DNA of 64,000 nucleotides, taken from Gemmatimonadota bacterium. Its GTDB lineage: Bacteria > Latescibacterota > UBA2968 > GCA-2709665. The position numbers were made by a program, and so were the translations under genes. The notes below the pieces were generated by a model. It saw only the letters and a list, made by a program, of their open reading frames with translations, had not been told where the DNA came from and did not search any database. Shown piece after piece: positions 51,518 to 60,890 of the stretch (position 1 is its first letter; every line of letters starts with the position of its first letter). The stretch lies in assembly GCA_028873695.1 (NCBI GenBank), contig JAPPNU010000067.1:79394-143393 (forward strand), written 5' to 3'.

Positions 51518-52885
51518 TCAGGAGATCCGCTTCAGACCCGTTTCGAACGCCGACACGATCCGGTCCGCTTCCAATCGTGTAAGTATCAGAGGCGGCGCCA
51601 GGAAGAAAATACTCTCGGGGCCGTGCATCACGTGGCTCATGCGTCCCACGATCACGCCGTGTTCGAGGATGCCGGCCTGCACCGCCGCGACACGGGCCGA
51701 GTCCAGCATCTCGCCATTCTTCGCCGCGAGTTCGACCGCAATCATCAACCCCTTGCCCCGCACCTCGCCGATGAACGGAGAATCCAGTCGTTGCAACCCA
51801 TCCAGAAGGTAAGCGCCGACTTCCGCGGAATTCACCCAAAGTCGTTCGGCCGTCAGAATGTCCAGATTCGCCAGGGCCGCCGTACAACAGACCGGATGTC
51901 CGCCATAGGTGGACACCGAGGAGAATTCGCGATGCTCGTCGGGTTCGCCCATGAAGGTTTCAAACACCTCCGGCGTAACCGCACACGCGCCCAGGGGCAG
52001 ATATCCGCTGGACACGCCTTTCGCGATGGTCATCACGTCCGGAACCACGCCCCAGTGTTCGGCGGCAAACAGCTTGCCTGTCCGTCCGAATCCCGTGATC
52101 ACTTCGTCCAGGATCAAAAGCACGCCATATTGGTCGCAGATTTCACGAAGGCGCGGCAGGTAACCGTCCGGCGGGATGATCACGCCGCCGCCGCCGATGA
52201 TCGGCTCGGCAATGACCGCCGCAACCGTTGCCGGGTCTTCCCGGACGATGACCTCTTCCACCTCGTTCGCACACTCAGCGCCGCCGTCGGGATAGGTCAG
52301 TTTCTTACCGCCGCGATAGGAATAGGGCGGATTCACATGCAGGAAGCCCGGCATCAGAGGTTCGAACCCGGCCCGCCTGGCAACCTGTCCCGTCGCGGAC
52401 ATCGCGCCAAAAGTGAACCCATGATAACCCTGGTATCGCCCAATCACCTTGAACCGGTTCTCTCCCGGGTATTTCTGCCGGCCGTACTGCCTGGCAATCT
52501 TCAGCGCGGTCTCGTTCGCCTCCGAGCCGCTGTTGGAGAAAAAGAGATGATTCAGGTCCCCGGGCAGCAGATCAGCCAGCCTGGATGCAAGCTTCGCGGC
52601 GGGCAGATTCACGTGCAGATGGGGATAGTACGAAAGCTGCAGCATCTGTTCGTACACGGCTTCCGCGATCTCCCGGCGGCCGTATCCGACGTTGACGTTC
52701 CAAAGCCCCGCGTACGCATCCAGGAACTCCCGCCCCTCCGCGTCCACGACCGTGGTTCCCTTTCCCTTGTGGATCACCATCAGATCCCGGTGCTCCAGCG
52801 TCCGGTGCTGTACCATCGGATGCCACACGTGCGCGCGGTCCTGCGCCCGAATCTCCCCAACGTCCAGTTGACGTGCGTCAGCCAT
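51518..52885 (-). CDS. Class III PLP-dependent aminotransferase
   Basis: A 455-residue omega-amino-acid-type transaminase. It shows FFSNSGSEANETALKIAR for phosphate binding, GYHGFTFGAMSATG, LILDEVITGFGRTGK with the ring-stacking Asp, and the PLP lysine Lys289 in MTIAKGVSSGYLPLGA. The overall pattern resembles beta-alanine/putrescine-pyruvate transaminases. GGGAGAAG precedes the ATG, and an inverted-repeat element ends 15 bases upstream of the ATG. Substrate is unknown; there is no partner dehydrogenase next to it. Confidence 0.93.
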   Translation of the reverse strand: MADARQLDVGEIRAQDRAHVWHPMVQHRTLEHRDLMVIHKGKGTTVVDAEGREFLDAYAGLWNVNVGYGRREIAEAVYEQMLQLSYYPHLHVNLPAAKLASRLADLLPGDLNHLFFSNSGSEANETALKIARQYGRQKYPGENRFKVIGRYQGYHGFTFGAMSATGQVARRAGFEPLMPGFLHVNPPYSYRGGKKLTYPDGGAECANEVEEVIVREDPATVAAVIAEPIIGGGGVIIPPDGYLPRLREICDQYGVLLILDEVITGFGRTGKLFAAEHWGVVPDVMTIAKGVSSGYLPLGACAVTPEVFETFMGEPDEHREFSSVSTYGGHPVCCTAALANLDILTAERLWVNSAEVGAYLLDGLQRLDSPFIGEVRGKGLMIAVELAAKNGEMLDSARVAAVQAGILEHGVIVGRMSHVMHGPESIFFLAPPLILTRLEADRIVSAFETGLKRIS

Positions 52886-53335
52886 CGGCTTCTCCCGTTA
52901 GATGCTGTCTCAAAATTACCGGTGAGTTCCCGAGCGCGAGCGAAAAAGCGGCGTTCAAGGCGGGAAAATCCGGCTATGAGAGGCGAGCAAGCGCAGCCTC
53001 GATCTCGTAAGACGGGCGGCTTTGACCAACGCCGACCGGCGCTTTTGCAGCCGCGCGAAGGCCGCTGGGAAATTTAAGACAGCTTCCTATATTCGGCTTG
53101 ACTCTCCGTGTCCTCGGATCTACTTTGTAACCGCTCCCGCAGGTGTCCATCATACGCCATTCAACCCCTGAAGTCAAGGTCTACCCCGCTCATACCCGGC
53201 CGGACCGCCACGCGCCGGGCCGCCCCCCTACCCGCGGGGTTTACGTCGCCGGTTCCGTACCGTCCGCCTGTCGCGTACGGGCGGCGGCCCGCGTCCCACG
53301 GCCCGGGGCGATCCTGCCGTATTCGCAAGAGTCCC
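52886..53335. other. 450-bp spacer between divergent genes
   Basis: Contains copy C of the inverted-repeat element (52901-53086). The remaining 250 bases up to the flavoprotein ATG are GC-rich with no clear promoter; they are translated in frame as an N-terminal extension of the flavoprotein but look non-coding. Confidence 0.5.
52901..53086. mobile_element. Start-codon-proximal inverted-repeat element, copy C
   Basis: 186 bases, the longest copy and in the opposite orientation to A, B and D. Left end GATGCTGTCTCAAAATTACC, right end (reverse complement) GAAGCTGTCTTAAATTTCCC. Both arms match copy B for about 45-60 bases, while the centre differs. It lies between the aminotransferase start codon and the divergent flavoprotein gene. 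Confidence 0.78.
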
Positions 53336-54640
53336 ATGGTTAAAACCGAACACCATACCGTTATCATCGTGGGCGGGGGCCCCGCCGGCCTGCCGCTGGC
53401 CGTTGTACTTGGCGGGTGGCGCCCGTATTACCGGGGCGGCGACCTCTTCCGAAGTCGATACGGGCAGGTCGACCGCTACCTTCGAAACGAAGACGGCACG
53501 CTGCTCGGCCTCGATTTCAGAGCGCTGGTGAACGCCGGCATCCGTCCCGTGGACCTGTTCCGCATTCTGCACCATCCGGGACAGAAGTTCCGCGGCGAGG
53601 GTGAAATCGCTCTGGACTTCCGCAGGCGCGAACCCGTCGACGTATTGCTGATCACCCAGGAAGAGGTCGGCGGCGTATGGAACAATGTACCGGATAACAT
53701 GCTCACGCTGTCACCCGGGCAATGGATGGAATTCCCGTTCTATCCTCTCTACCGACACTGCCGTGAACGACGGATACGTCTAGATGCCAACGCCCTGATT
53801 TCGAAACGTCACCTCCTGGACTATTATCACGCCGTACCGGGCCGCTTCGACGTCGAAAATCATATACGCACACACGAACGCGTGACCCGCATCCGGCCCC
53901 ACGACGCCGGTTTTCTGCTCACCTCCCGCGTCGCCGGCTCGGAGATCCCTCGCCGCTACACGTGCACGTACCTGGTCTACGCGGTAGGGCAGCGGTGCAT
54001 TCCCCGCAAGCTCGACGTGCCCGGCGAGCTCCTGCCGTTCGTCACTTCCGCCTACGATCAACCGGAGAGCTATCCCGGCGAACGCATCCTTGTCGTGGGC
54101 GGCGGCCGGTCCGCCGACTGGGCGGCAACTGAACTGCACGACGCGGGCAGGCACGTCCATTACGTCATGCGCCAGCCCTTCGATCGTCACTGGCGCCTCA
54201 TTTCGGACAGCCGCTACGGTCTCCCCTACTACGCGCGGATCGCCGATATCATGGAAAGCCGGTCCCCGCGCCTGGATACGCGCTACGAAACCCGGGTCTC
54301 GGGTTTCGAACAGGGAGCATCCGCCGGTCTGGTCAACCTCTGCCGCAACGGCACGCGGGAGACGCTCGAGGTCGATCACGTCATCCTCGAAATCGGCGGC
54401 ATCGCGGATTATTCCCTATTCGAAGGGTTTCCACCCCTTCGCCCGGTGGAAAAATACGACAATTACCGCTTCCAGGTCCATCAGTTGCCCACGCATCCGC
54501 ACAACTATGAATGTACCGCAATTCCGAACATGTATCCCGGTGGATATCTTGCCGAGGGCCTGGGTCTCGTCGTCATCGGCATGCACGGCACAACCTACGC
54601 GATCGCGGGAGACATTCTTCAAAAGGAAGGACGTCTGTAG
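53336..54640 (+). CDS. FAD/NAD(P)-dependent oxidoreductase (flavin monooxygenase-like)
   Basis: A 434-residue two-dinucleotide-domain flavoprotein. The FAD-binding GGGPAG is at residues 13-18 and the NAD(P)-binding VVGGGRSADWAATEL lies near residue 250. The pattern resembles class B flavin monooxygenases and thioredoxin-reductase-like enzymes, but the monooxygenase fingerprint FxGxxxHxxxW is not evident. ATG at 53336 begins directly before the first beta strand; only a weak AAGAG precedes it, and a 76-codon in-frame extension is low-complexity and rejected. The enolase-superfamily gene follows 161 bases later. Confidence 0.82.
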   Translation: MVKTEHHTVIIVGGGPAGLPLAVVLGGWRPYYRGGDLFRSRYGQVDRYLRNEDGTLLGLDFRALVNAGIRPVDLFRILHHPGQKFRGEGEIALDFRRREPVDVLLITQEEVGGVWNNVPDNMLTLSPGQWMEFPFYPLYRHCRERRIRLDANALISKRHLLDYYHAVPGRFDVENHIRTHERVTRIRPHDAGFLLTSRVAGSEIPRRYTCTYLVYAVGQRCIPRKLDVPGELLPFVTSAYDQPESYPGERILVVGGGRSADWAATELHDAGRHVHYVMRQPFDRHWRLISDSRYGLPYYARIADIMESRSPRLDTRYETRVSGFEQGASAGLVNLCRNGTRETLEVDHVILEIGGIADYSLFEGFPPLRPVEKYDNYRFQVHQLPTHPHNYECTAIPNMYPGGYLAEGLGLVVIGMHGTTYAIAGDILQKEGRL

Positions 54641-54801
54641 ACCTCCGATCGGACCGGCGCGCCCATGCGGGCGTCGGTTCGGACTGGTCTCCCGGCAACA
54701 CCCGAAAATATCCTTGGACATTTCACCGCACGGACTTTATTAGATAGGCCCTCGGACCGGTCTAGCGGCCGTATCCATCTCCAATCACCTGGAGTCGATC
54801 C

Positions 54802-56001
54802 TTGCCCGTCACCATTCGCGACGTCAGCACCATCCTCACACAGCCCGCCGGATCGCGCCTCATCGTGGTCAAGATCGTCACGTCCCAACCCGGCCTCTAC
54901 GGTCTCGGATGTGCTACGTTCACCCAGCGGTTTCACGCCGTCCATACCGCGATCGAAAAACACCTGAAACCCTTCCTCATCGGACGCGACGTCGACCGCA
55001 TCGAAGACATCTGGCAGACGTCCATGGTCAACGGATACTGGCGCAACGGCCCGGTACTCAACAATGCGATTTCCGGCGTGGATATCGCGCTGTGGGATAT
55101 CAAGGGCAAGCGCGCAGGGATGCCCGTCTACCAGCTTCTGGGCGGCAAATGCCGCGAGGCCGCGGCCTGCTACGCGCACGCCGACGGTGGCGACAGGAAC
55201 GAAGTCCTGGACAACGTCCTGAAATTCCATGAACAGGGCTATCAGCACATCCGCGTGCAGATGGGCGGGTACGGGGGACGGACGTCCCGACTGCGCGCCC
55301 CCGAGGGGGCGCAGGAAGGCGCGTACTACGACCCGCGGGAATACGCGCGTGGGGTGCTCGACATGATCGGACACGTCCGCGCAAACACGGCCCCCCACGT
55401 CGAACTCCTCCACGACGTCCACGAACGCCTCGTACCGATCGACGCGGTACAGTTCGCGAAAGACGCGGAGCCCTTCAAGCTGTTCTTCCTGGAGGACCCG
55501 CTCGCGCCGGAAGACCTGGAATGGTTCCGCAACATCCGGCGGCAATGCGCCACGCCGATCGCCATGGGGGAACTCTTCAACCATCCGCGGGAGTGGACCC
55601 CGCTCATCCAGGACCGGCTGATCGACTTTATCCGAATGCACGTCAGCCAGATGGGCGGCCTGACGCCCGCCCGTAACGCGGCGGCATTCGCGGGCATGTA
55701 CGGCATTCGCACCGCCTGGCACGGACCGGGCGACGTCTCTCCCGTCGGGCACGCCGCCAATCTGCACCTGGACCTCTGGGCGCCCAACTTCGGAATCCAG
55801 GAGTGGTGCCGCTTCGACGACCGCGTCAGCGAAATCTTTCCCGGCACGCCCGAGGTCAGGGGCGGTTACATGTATCCCAACGACCGGCCCGGCCTCGGGA
55901 TCGACCTCAACGAAGACCTCGCCGCGAAATATCCCTGCCAGGATGAAATCATCGACTGGACGCAGACCCGCCTGCCCGACGGCTCTCCCGCCAGGCCCTG
56001 A
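54802..56001 (+). CDS. RspA/mannonate-dehydratase-like enolase-superfamily enzyme
   Basis: A 399-residue member of the mandelate racemase/ManD subgroup. Metal ligands fit Asp205 (LLHDVHERL, with His207 as acid/base), Glu231 (FFLEDPL) and Glu257 (AMGELFN), and His307 lies in AWHGPGDVSP. The C-terminal PNFGIQEW and PGLGIDLNEDLAAKYP are hallmarks of the RspA/ManD family. The enzymes dehydrate sugar acids such as mannonate or gluconate. The start is TTG at 54802 with GGAG upstream. The Gfo/Idh gene follows 58 bases later. Confidence 0.92.
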   Translation: MPVTIRDVSTILTQPAGSRLIVVKIVTSQPGLYGLGCATFTQRFHAVHTAIEKHLKPFLIGRDVDRIEDIWQTSMVNGYWRNGPVLNNAISGVDIALWDIKGKRAGMPVYQLLGGKCREAAACYAHADGGDRNEVLDNVLKFHEQGYQHIRVQMGGYGGRTSRLRAPEGAQEGAYYDPREYARGVLDMIGHVRANTAPHVELLHDVHERLVPIDAVQFAKDAEPFKLFFLEDPLAPEDLEWFRNIRRQCATPIAMGELFNHPREWTPLIQDRLIDFIRMHVSQMGGLTPARNAAAFAGMYGIRTAWHGPGDVSPVGHAANLHLDLWAPNFGIQEWCRFDDRVSEIFPGTPEVRGGYMYPNDRPGLGIDLNEDLAAKYPCQDEIIDWTQTRLPDGSPARP

Positions 56002-56059
56002 ATATCGCACGGACCAACCCGCGCAGCGCAAACGGCAACGCAAAACAAGGAGGTAGGAG

Positions 56060-56929
56060 ATGATCAACATTGGCATCGTCGGTGCTGAAAACAGCCATAC
56101 CGTCGCCATCGCAAAGACGTTGAACATCGACAAAAAAGTACCGGACTGCCGCGTCACCCACGTTTGGGGCGAAGCCGCCCGGTACGCCAAAGACGCACAG
56201 GATCGGGGACAGATTCCGAATATCGTCGAGCGCCCCGAAGACATGATTGGTCAGGTCGACGCCGCGTGCGTGGACCATCGCGATGCGAAATACCACCTGC
56301 CCGCGGTCTGGCCGCTGATCGAAGCCGGAATTCCGGTATTCGTGGACAAGCCGTTCTGTTATCGGGTCTCCGAGGGCCGGCGCTTCCTGGACCGCGCGTC
56401 GGAACTCGGCGTCCCCGTCTGCTCCTTTTCGGTGTTACCCAGACAAGCGTCCTTCGGCCAGCTCAAGAAAGACATCGCCGATCTGGGGCGGGTTGTCTCG
56501 GTGGTCACGACCGGGCCCTGCGACATCGAATCCGAGTGGGGCGGCGTTTTCTTCTACGGCATCCACCAGGTGGACATGGCCGTGCGGCTACTCGACAACG
56601 ACGTCACCCACGTGCAGGTCAACCGGGGGAAGTGCAACCATACCGGCACACTGTATTCGTCGAGCGGCTCGGTCTCCACGCTCAATCTCTTCACGGAAGG
56701 GCACAGCGCGTTCCACGTGTCCGTCATCTGCGAAAAGGGACGCGTCGACCGCACCATCGGCTACGACGAGAATCCATATCTGGGCGGCGCGGCGGCCTTC
56801 TGTGATATGTTCAAGACCGGCGACACGGATGAAACGCGCGAGTCGATGCTCATGCCCGTTGCCGTGCTGGAAGCGCTGGAAGAATCCATCAACAAAGGCA
56901 AGAAAATCGAGGTCCCGTCCATTGGATAA
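56060..56929 (+). CDS. Gfo/Idh/MocA-family protein (short form)
   Basis: A 289-residue member with a short Rossmann start (MINIGIVGAENSHTVAIAK) and FVDKPFCYR in place of EKP, keeping the lysine. The C-terminal domain is compact, with GVFFYGIHQVDMAVRLL as the Asp/His helix. Length is below the usual 330-430 residues. A very strong AAGGAGGTAGGAG precedes the ATG. It follows the dehydratase gene and is probably co-transcribed. Confidence 0.88.
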   Translation: MINIGIVGAENSHTVAIAKTLNIDKKVPDCRVTHVWGEAARYAKDAQDRGQIPNIVERPEDMIGQVDAACVDHRDAKYHLPAVWPLIEAGIPVFVDKPFCYRVSEGRRFLDRASELGVPVCSFSVLPRQASFGQLKKDIADLGRVVSVVTTGPCDIESEWGGVFFYGIHQVDMAVRLLDNDVTHVQVNRGKCNHTGTLYSSSGSVSTLNLFTEGHSAFHVSVICEKGRVDRTIGYDENPYLGGAAAFCDMFKTGDTDETRESMLMPVAVLEALEESINKGKKIEVPSIG

Positions 56930-57016
56930 CCCAGCATCGGCGGAAATCGTCAGGCGCGACCTGCTCCCGCCCGGGACAGCCACGGAATCGGCGCAGTCGG
57001 GATTCCCGTGCCGGTT

Positions 57017-58060
57017 TCAATTGCCGATGGCCTCCTTCAGTACCCTGAGGTGGTTCCCGCCGAGAATCTTGCGGACGTCGGCCTCCGTGTAACCCCTCGC
57101 CAGCAATCCCTCGGTGATGCGCGGAAACGATGTCGCGTCTTTCATCAGCGTCCCCCCGCCGTCAAAATCCGATCCGATGCCCACGTGGTCCGCGCCGGCA
57201 AGCTGTACGGCGTGGTCCACATGGTCGAGAAGACGCGTAAATGAGGGCGCCGTCTTGTCGACAAAACGGGGTACGAACGTTACGCCCATCGACCCGCCGT
57301 TCTTCGCCAGAGACCTGATCTGTTCGTTGCTCAGGTTCCTCGGGTGGTCGCAGAGCGCCTTGCAATTGCTGTGGGACGCGATCACCGGTTTTCGAGAAAC
57401 GTCCATCACGTCCCAGAATCCTGTTTCGCTGATGTGAGACACGTCCACCAGCATTCCCAGATTGTTCATCTCCTCCACAAGCCGCACGCCGAAACGCGTG
57501 AGTCCGCCCCGGCTGCGCGCCTCGGCATTTCCGTCCGCCGCAAGGCTGCTCACATCGTGCGTCAGGCCGATCGAACGCACGCCCACCCTGTGCAGCATGC
57601 GAAGCACGTTCACGCTTCCCTCCACCCCGTCGCTGTTCTCGATCGCCAGAATCACCGCCAGCTTGCCGTCCTGCTTTGCACGTACAATATCGCTTCCGGA
57701 TTTCGCCAACGCCACGTCGTCGCTGTGCGCCTCCAGCTCGGAATCGAAATACCCCATTGCATCCAGCGCATACGTCAGATGGTTCTTCACGGCAAGCGTG
57801 ACGTCAACGGCGAAGAACGCGGCATCCAGGCCTCCCGTTCTCATTTTGGGAAAATCGATCTGCACGGGGGATTCACGGGCCGGCCGGTCCAAAAGCCCTC
57901 GCAATCCTGCCACGCTGGCGTTCCTGCGGTCTCCGTCAGGCGGTGGATCCCCGGAAAAACCCAGATTCCCCCGGCGAATATGGTTGACAATCGCATCGTT
58001 GTGCGAATCGATCACCAGGGCGTCCCGGTGCAGGCGTGCGGCGTCTTCCCGGTCAGTCAT
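57017..58060 (-). CDS. Membrane dipeptidase (peptidase family M19)
   Basis: A 347-residue renal-dipeptidase-family metallohydrolase. Zinc ligands fit His and Asp in IDSHNDAI, Glu in LAIENSDGVEG, His in VIASHSNCKAL and Asp in GIGSDFDGGG. No signal peptide is seen. It hydrolyses dipeptides, including D-amino-acid-containing ones, and some members act on other amides. GGAGGG precedes the ATG. It ends 87 bases from the convergent Gfo/Idh gene and is last in a minus-strand run. Confidence 0.93.
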   Translation of the reverse strand: MTDREDAARLHRDALVIDSHNDAIVNHIRRGNLGFSGDPPPDGDRRNASVAGLRGLLDRPARESPVQIDFPKMRTGGLDAAFFAVDVTLAVKNHLTYALDAMGYFDSELEAHSDDVALAKSGSDIVRAKQDGKLAVILAIENSDGVEGSVNVLRMLHRVGVRSIGLTHDVSSLAADGNAEARSRGGLTRFGVRLVEEMNNLGMLVDVSHISETGFWDVMDVSRKPVIASHSNCKALCDHPRNLSNEQIRSLAKNGGSMGVTFVPRFVDKTAPSFTRLLDHVDHAVQLAGADHVGIGSDFDGGGTLMKDATSFPRITEGLLARGYTEADVRKILGGNHLRVLKEAIGN

Positions 58061-58162
58061 GAGGGTCCCTCCGTCCAGCGTTGATTTGGAAAATCAGATG
58101 CCCCCGTAACGCGAAATGGCACTTCGCGCTACGGCCGTTCAGTTTTCCTGCCCGGCGTAGCG

Positions 58163-58918
58163 CTACCGCCTCCAGAATGGACTCGCATCCTCCGAGAACC
58201 TGACCTGCCCGAAATCGTCCGGCGCGTGAAACTGCGGCTCCGGCGTCCGGCTGGGGCGCCACTGGCTGAACTGGGCGTTGGTTTTGCCGCCAAGCCGGTT
58301 CAGATTCAGGTTCCACACGTCGCCCGGCGCCGGCGGCGTATTCTTCGCAACGCCGGCGAAATTCTCGAAGGGTATGGCAGCCTCGAGGACCCAGTACGAG
58401 TCGGTATCGGCATCGTCGTTCAACGTACCCGCGATAAACGTTGAAACCTGAAGGCCCTTTGCCCGCCACCCGGTGTCCACGACTTCACCTGCCCCCTTCG
58501 GATTGAACCGGTCCAGAAAAATGCTCAGCACATTCATCTCGATATTGAAATAAACGTGCGGACGGTCAGGATCCGGCGCGGCGAACACCTCCACGCAGTC
58601 GTCGTCGTACACCTCGCTGTTGCGCAGGGTGTGGTCCGCCCAGACGTGGGCGTCTTCACAGATGTACGACACGTACAGATGGGTATCGTCCCAGAGCATC
58701 TTGGCGACGGTCTGCTCCTGTTTGCCGTCGATGTACCATGGAAAAACGAACGCGCCCACGTCGGGCGCGGCGACCCACGCCGGTTCGTCCAGCCGTCCGT
58801 CAACCGTTATCGGCGTGCCGGCGCGATAGATCGTGTAGATCGGCCGACCCTCGGCGCGCGCTGAATCCACAGCGGTCAACACCGCGGCAATAACAAGACA
58901 CGCCAGCAGAAATTCCAT
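58163..58918 (-). CDS. Exported CBM9-like carbohydrate-binding protein
   Basis: A 251-residue protein with a signal peptide (MEFLLACLVIAAVLTAVDSARA) and a family 9 carbohydrate-binding-like sandwich: ITVDGRLDEPAWVAAPDV, LYVSYICEDAHVW, DDCVEVFAAPD and YWVLEAAIPFENF. In related proteins this domain binds sugars or caps a heme/redox domain. Here it stands alone, with no extra catalytic domain. AAGGAGG precedes the ATG, 30 bases after the TIM-barrel isomerase stop. Confidence 0.87.
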   Translation of the reverse strand: MEFLLACLVIAAVLTAVDSARAEGRPIYTIYRAGTPITVDGRLDEPAWVAAPDVGAFVFPWYIDGKQEQTVAKMLWDDTHLYVSYICEDAHVWADHTLRNSEVYDDDCVEVFAAPDPDRPHVYFNIEMNVLSIFLDRFNPKGAGEVVDTGWRAKGLQVSTFIAGTLNDDADTDSYWVLEAAIPFENFAGVAKNTPPAPGDVWNLNLNRLGGKTNAQFSQWRPSRTPEPQFHAPDDFGQVRFSEDASPFWRR

Positions 58919-58948
58919 CTTCCGGCCTCCTTTTCCCGGTAATCCGGA

Positions 58949-59725
58949 TCAATCCGTTGCCTCGCACAGCGTGCGAAGAAACGCGGCATCCGCCATCAGC
59001 GCGGCCTCCGGATCGTCCTCCCTGACGAACTCGACCTCCAGATATCCGTCGAAACCCGCCGCCGACAGTTCCCGGACGACCGCGCGGTAGTCCACGTAAC
59101 CGGCCGATATCAGGCTGCGCGCGTTCCGCCCCGGCGCGATGTAGTTCTGAGCGTGTACCGTTGCCACGTGCGGGGCCAGGTTCCGCGCCACCGCGATGAC
59201 CCGCGCGGCGCCGTCCGTGTACATCGGCTGGAAATTCAAAAGAAAATTGGGCCGGTCCACGCCCTCCACCAGTCTCAGGCTGCCCGCGGCCGTATCGCAC
59301 AGGTATCCCAGGTGCATCTCCAGGACGAGGCTCACGCCCCGGTCCCCGGCGCGGTCGGCGAACCGGCGGAATCCGGATATCGCCTTCCGCCAGTCCCCGT
59401 CCGTGGCTTCGCCTGACCCGCAGGCGCCTGCCCAGACCCGGATAATGTCCGTACCCAGTTCGGATGCGGTATCCAGGCCCTCCGTCATCTCCCGTTCGAA
59501 TCCGCCCGAGAACGGATTGATGTACGATCCGTACTGCGATACTTCCAGGCCTCGCTCCCGAATGGCGCGTGCGATCCGCCCGATTTCCCGCGCGTCATAC
59601 GCGACGGGCATATGATCCGGTTTTCCCCAGGGCTCGACACCGTCGAAACCGGCCCTGGCGGCAAGATCCAGAACGTCCTCCAAAGGCCGGTCTTTAAACG
59701 CGATCGTACACAGTGCCGTCTTCAT
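58949..59725 (-). CDS. Sugar phosphate isomerase/epimerase-like TIM barrel
   Basis: A 258-residue xylose-isomerase-like TIM barrel. Metal-ligand candidates are Glu in LVLEMHLGYLCD, Asn/Gln in NFLLNFQPMYTDG, His in ATVHAQNYIAPG and Glu in YLEVEFVRED. It begins with TIAFKDRPLEDVLDLAARAGFDGVE, the usual first barrel strand. Two GGGAG/GGGGGAG blocks precede the ATG. It is first in the run leading to the CBM9-like and dipeptidase genes. Confidence 0.9.
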   Translation of the reverse strand: MKTALCTIAFKDRPLEDVLDLAARAGFDGVEPWGKPDHMPVAYDAREIGRIARAIRERGLEVSQYGSYINPFSGGFEREMTEGLDTASELGTDIIRVWAGACGSGEATDGDWRKAISGFRRFADRAGDRGVSLVLEMHLGYLCDTAAGSLRLVEGVDRPNFLLNFQPMYTDGAARVIAVARNLAPHVATVHAQNYIAPGRNARSLISAGYVDYRAVVRELSAAGFDGYLEVEFVREDDPEAALMADAAFLRTLCEATD

Positions 59726-59870
59726 CTCCCGGTCTCCCCCAAAATGGACTCATAATACCCCGGCCACGATCCGATGTCAAACCGAATGACGGTATCCCGA
59801 TGCGATTCGATCGACCGGACGGACGAAACGGATACCGGGAAGTCTCCGCTCGCGTGAATAGACGATCCGG

Positions 59871-59899
59871 TTGACAGGGACCCGGACCCTTTTTACTTT
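59871..59899 (+). promoter_or_regulatory. Candidate promoter for the isomerase gene at 60011
   Basis: TTGACA (59871-59876) and TACTTT (59894-59899), 17-base spacing, 112 bases before the GTG. The 285-bp spacer between the divergent isomerase genes shows nothing else. Confidence 0.5.
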
Positions 59900-60010
59900 A
59901 GACGCTGTGAGATCCGGACGGCCGCACCCGATCCGACCATATCCTCGCAAGGGATCCGGCGAGACGAATATACTGATCGACCGGATCCATCGATATCGGG
60001 AAGGAAGGCA

Positions 60011-60850
60011 GTGGACCGCTTTAAATTCGGTATTCTGGAAGACGTACTGAAATCAGACTGGGTGGATGTGTTCCCGAGAGCGAAGGCTCTCGGTTACGAC
60101 GGCGTCGAGCTGGGCGTTCGAGCAAGCACCTACCGCGCCTCCGACCTCTGGAACGATGAGGGCATCGATGCGCTGGGACGGCGCGCTGAATCGGCTGAGG
60201 TCCCCATTTTCTCCGTGTGTCTTCACACGTTCTGGAATTTCACCTTTGCCGACCCGGACGTGGCGAACCGATTCATGGCCAAACAGATCGTTTTCCAGGC
60301 CATTCACGCCTGTAACGCCCTGGGTATCGGAACCATACTCATTCCGGTTACCAATCCGCTGGGACTGCCCCAGCGCGAGGCCGCCCATCGTTGGGCATAC
60401 GAAACCCGCGCCGTTGCATCACAGGCGGCCAGCCAGGGCATCCGAATCGGCCTTGAGAACGTGGGGCGCAGCCACGTCGTGACCGGCGAACAGATGATGG
60501 AACTGATCGATACGGTGGACAATCCGAACGTTGGCGCCTACTTCGACGTTGGCAATGCGCAGATGCTGGGCAGCAACTCGGTAGCCGATATCCACTGCCT
60601 GGGAGAACGGATTGTACAGGTCCACATTAAAGATCCGCGAACAGACCGGGCGCCATGTTACGTAGGCGACGGTGAAATCGACCTCGAAGGCTGCCTGAAA
60701 GCGTTGATTGACGTGGAATACGCCGGCCCGCTCGTATTTGAGACGCCTCCCATGGAAGACGCGCTGTCTACCGCGGAACGTAACCTGATTACGCTGAAAT
60801 CCCTCGTCGAATCGGCCGGCCGGAAACCGAACGGCAGCGCGAAAACATAA
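60011..60850 (+). CDS. Sugar phosphate isomerase/epimerase-like TIM barrel
   Basis: A 279-residue xylose-isomerase-like TIM barrel. Metal ligands fit Glu in RIGLENVGRSHVV, Asp in GAYFDVGNAQMLG, His in IVQVHIKDPR and Glu in PLVFETPPMED. The start is GTG at 60011 with AAGGAAGG immediately upstream. It is divergent from the other isomerase gene and convergent with the coaX gene 40 bases downstream. The family context suggests ketose or polyol isomerisation. Confidence 0.92.
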   Translation: MDRFKFGILEDVLKSDWVDVFPRAKALGYDGVELGVRASTYRASDLWNDEGIDALGRRAESAEVPIFSVCLHTFWNFTFADPDVANRFMAKQIVFQAIHACNALGIGTILIPVTNPLGLPQREAAHRWAYETRAVASQAASQGIRIGLENVGRSHVVTGEQMMELIDTVDNPNVGAYFDVGNAQMLGSNSVADIHCLGERIVQVHIKDPRTDRAPCYVGDGEIDLEGCLKALIDVEYAGPLVFETPPMEDALSTAERNLITLKSLVESAGRKPNGSAKT

Positions 60851-60890
60851 TCGCGCGCGAGAAACGGCCCGCTACAATTTCCGGAGCGTT

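Noticed and set aside
58107..58135. Imperfect hairpin CGTAACGCGAA / TTCGCGCTACG as a terminator
   Set aside because: It has a mismatch and no U-tract on either strand, so the function is not supported.
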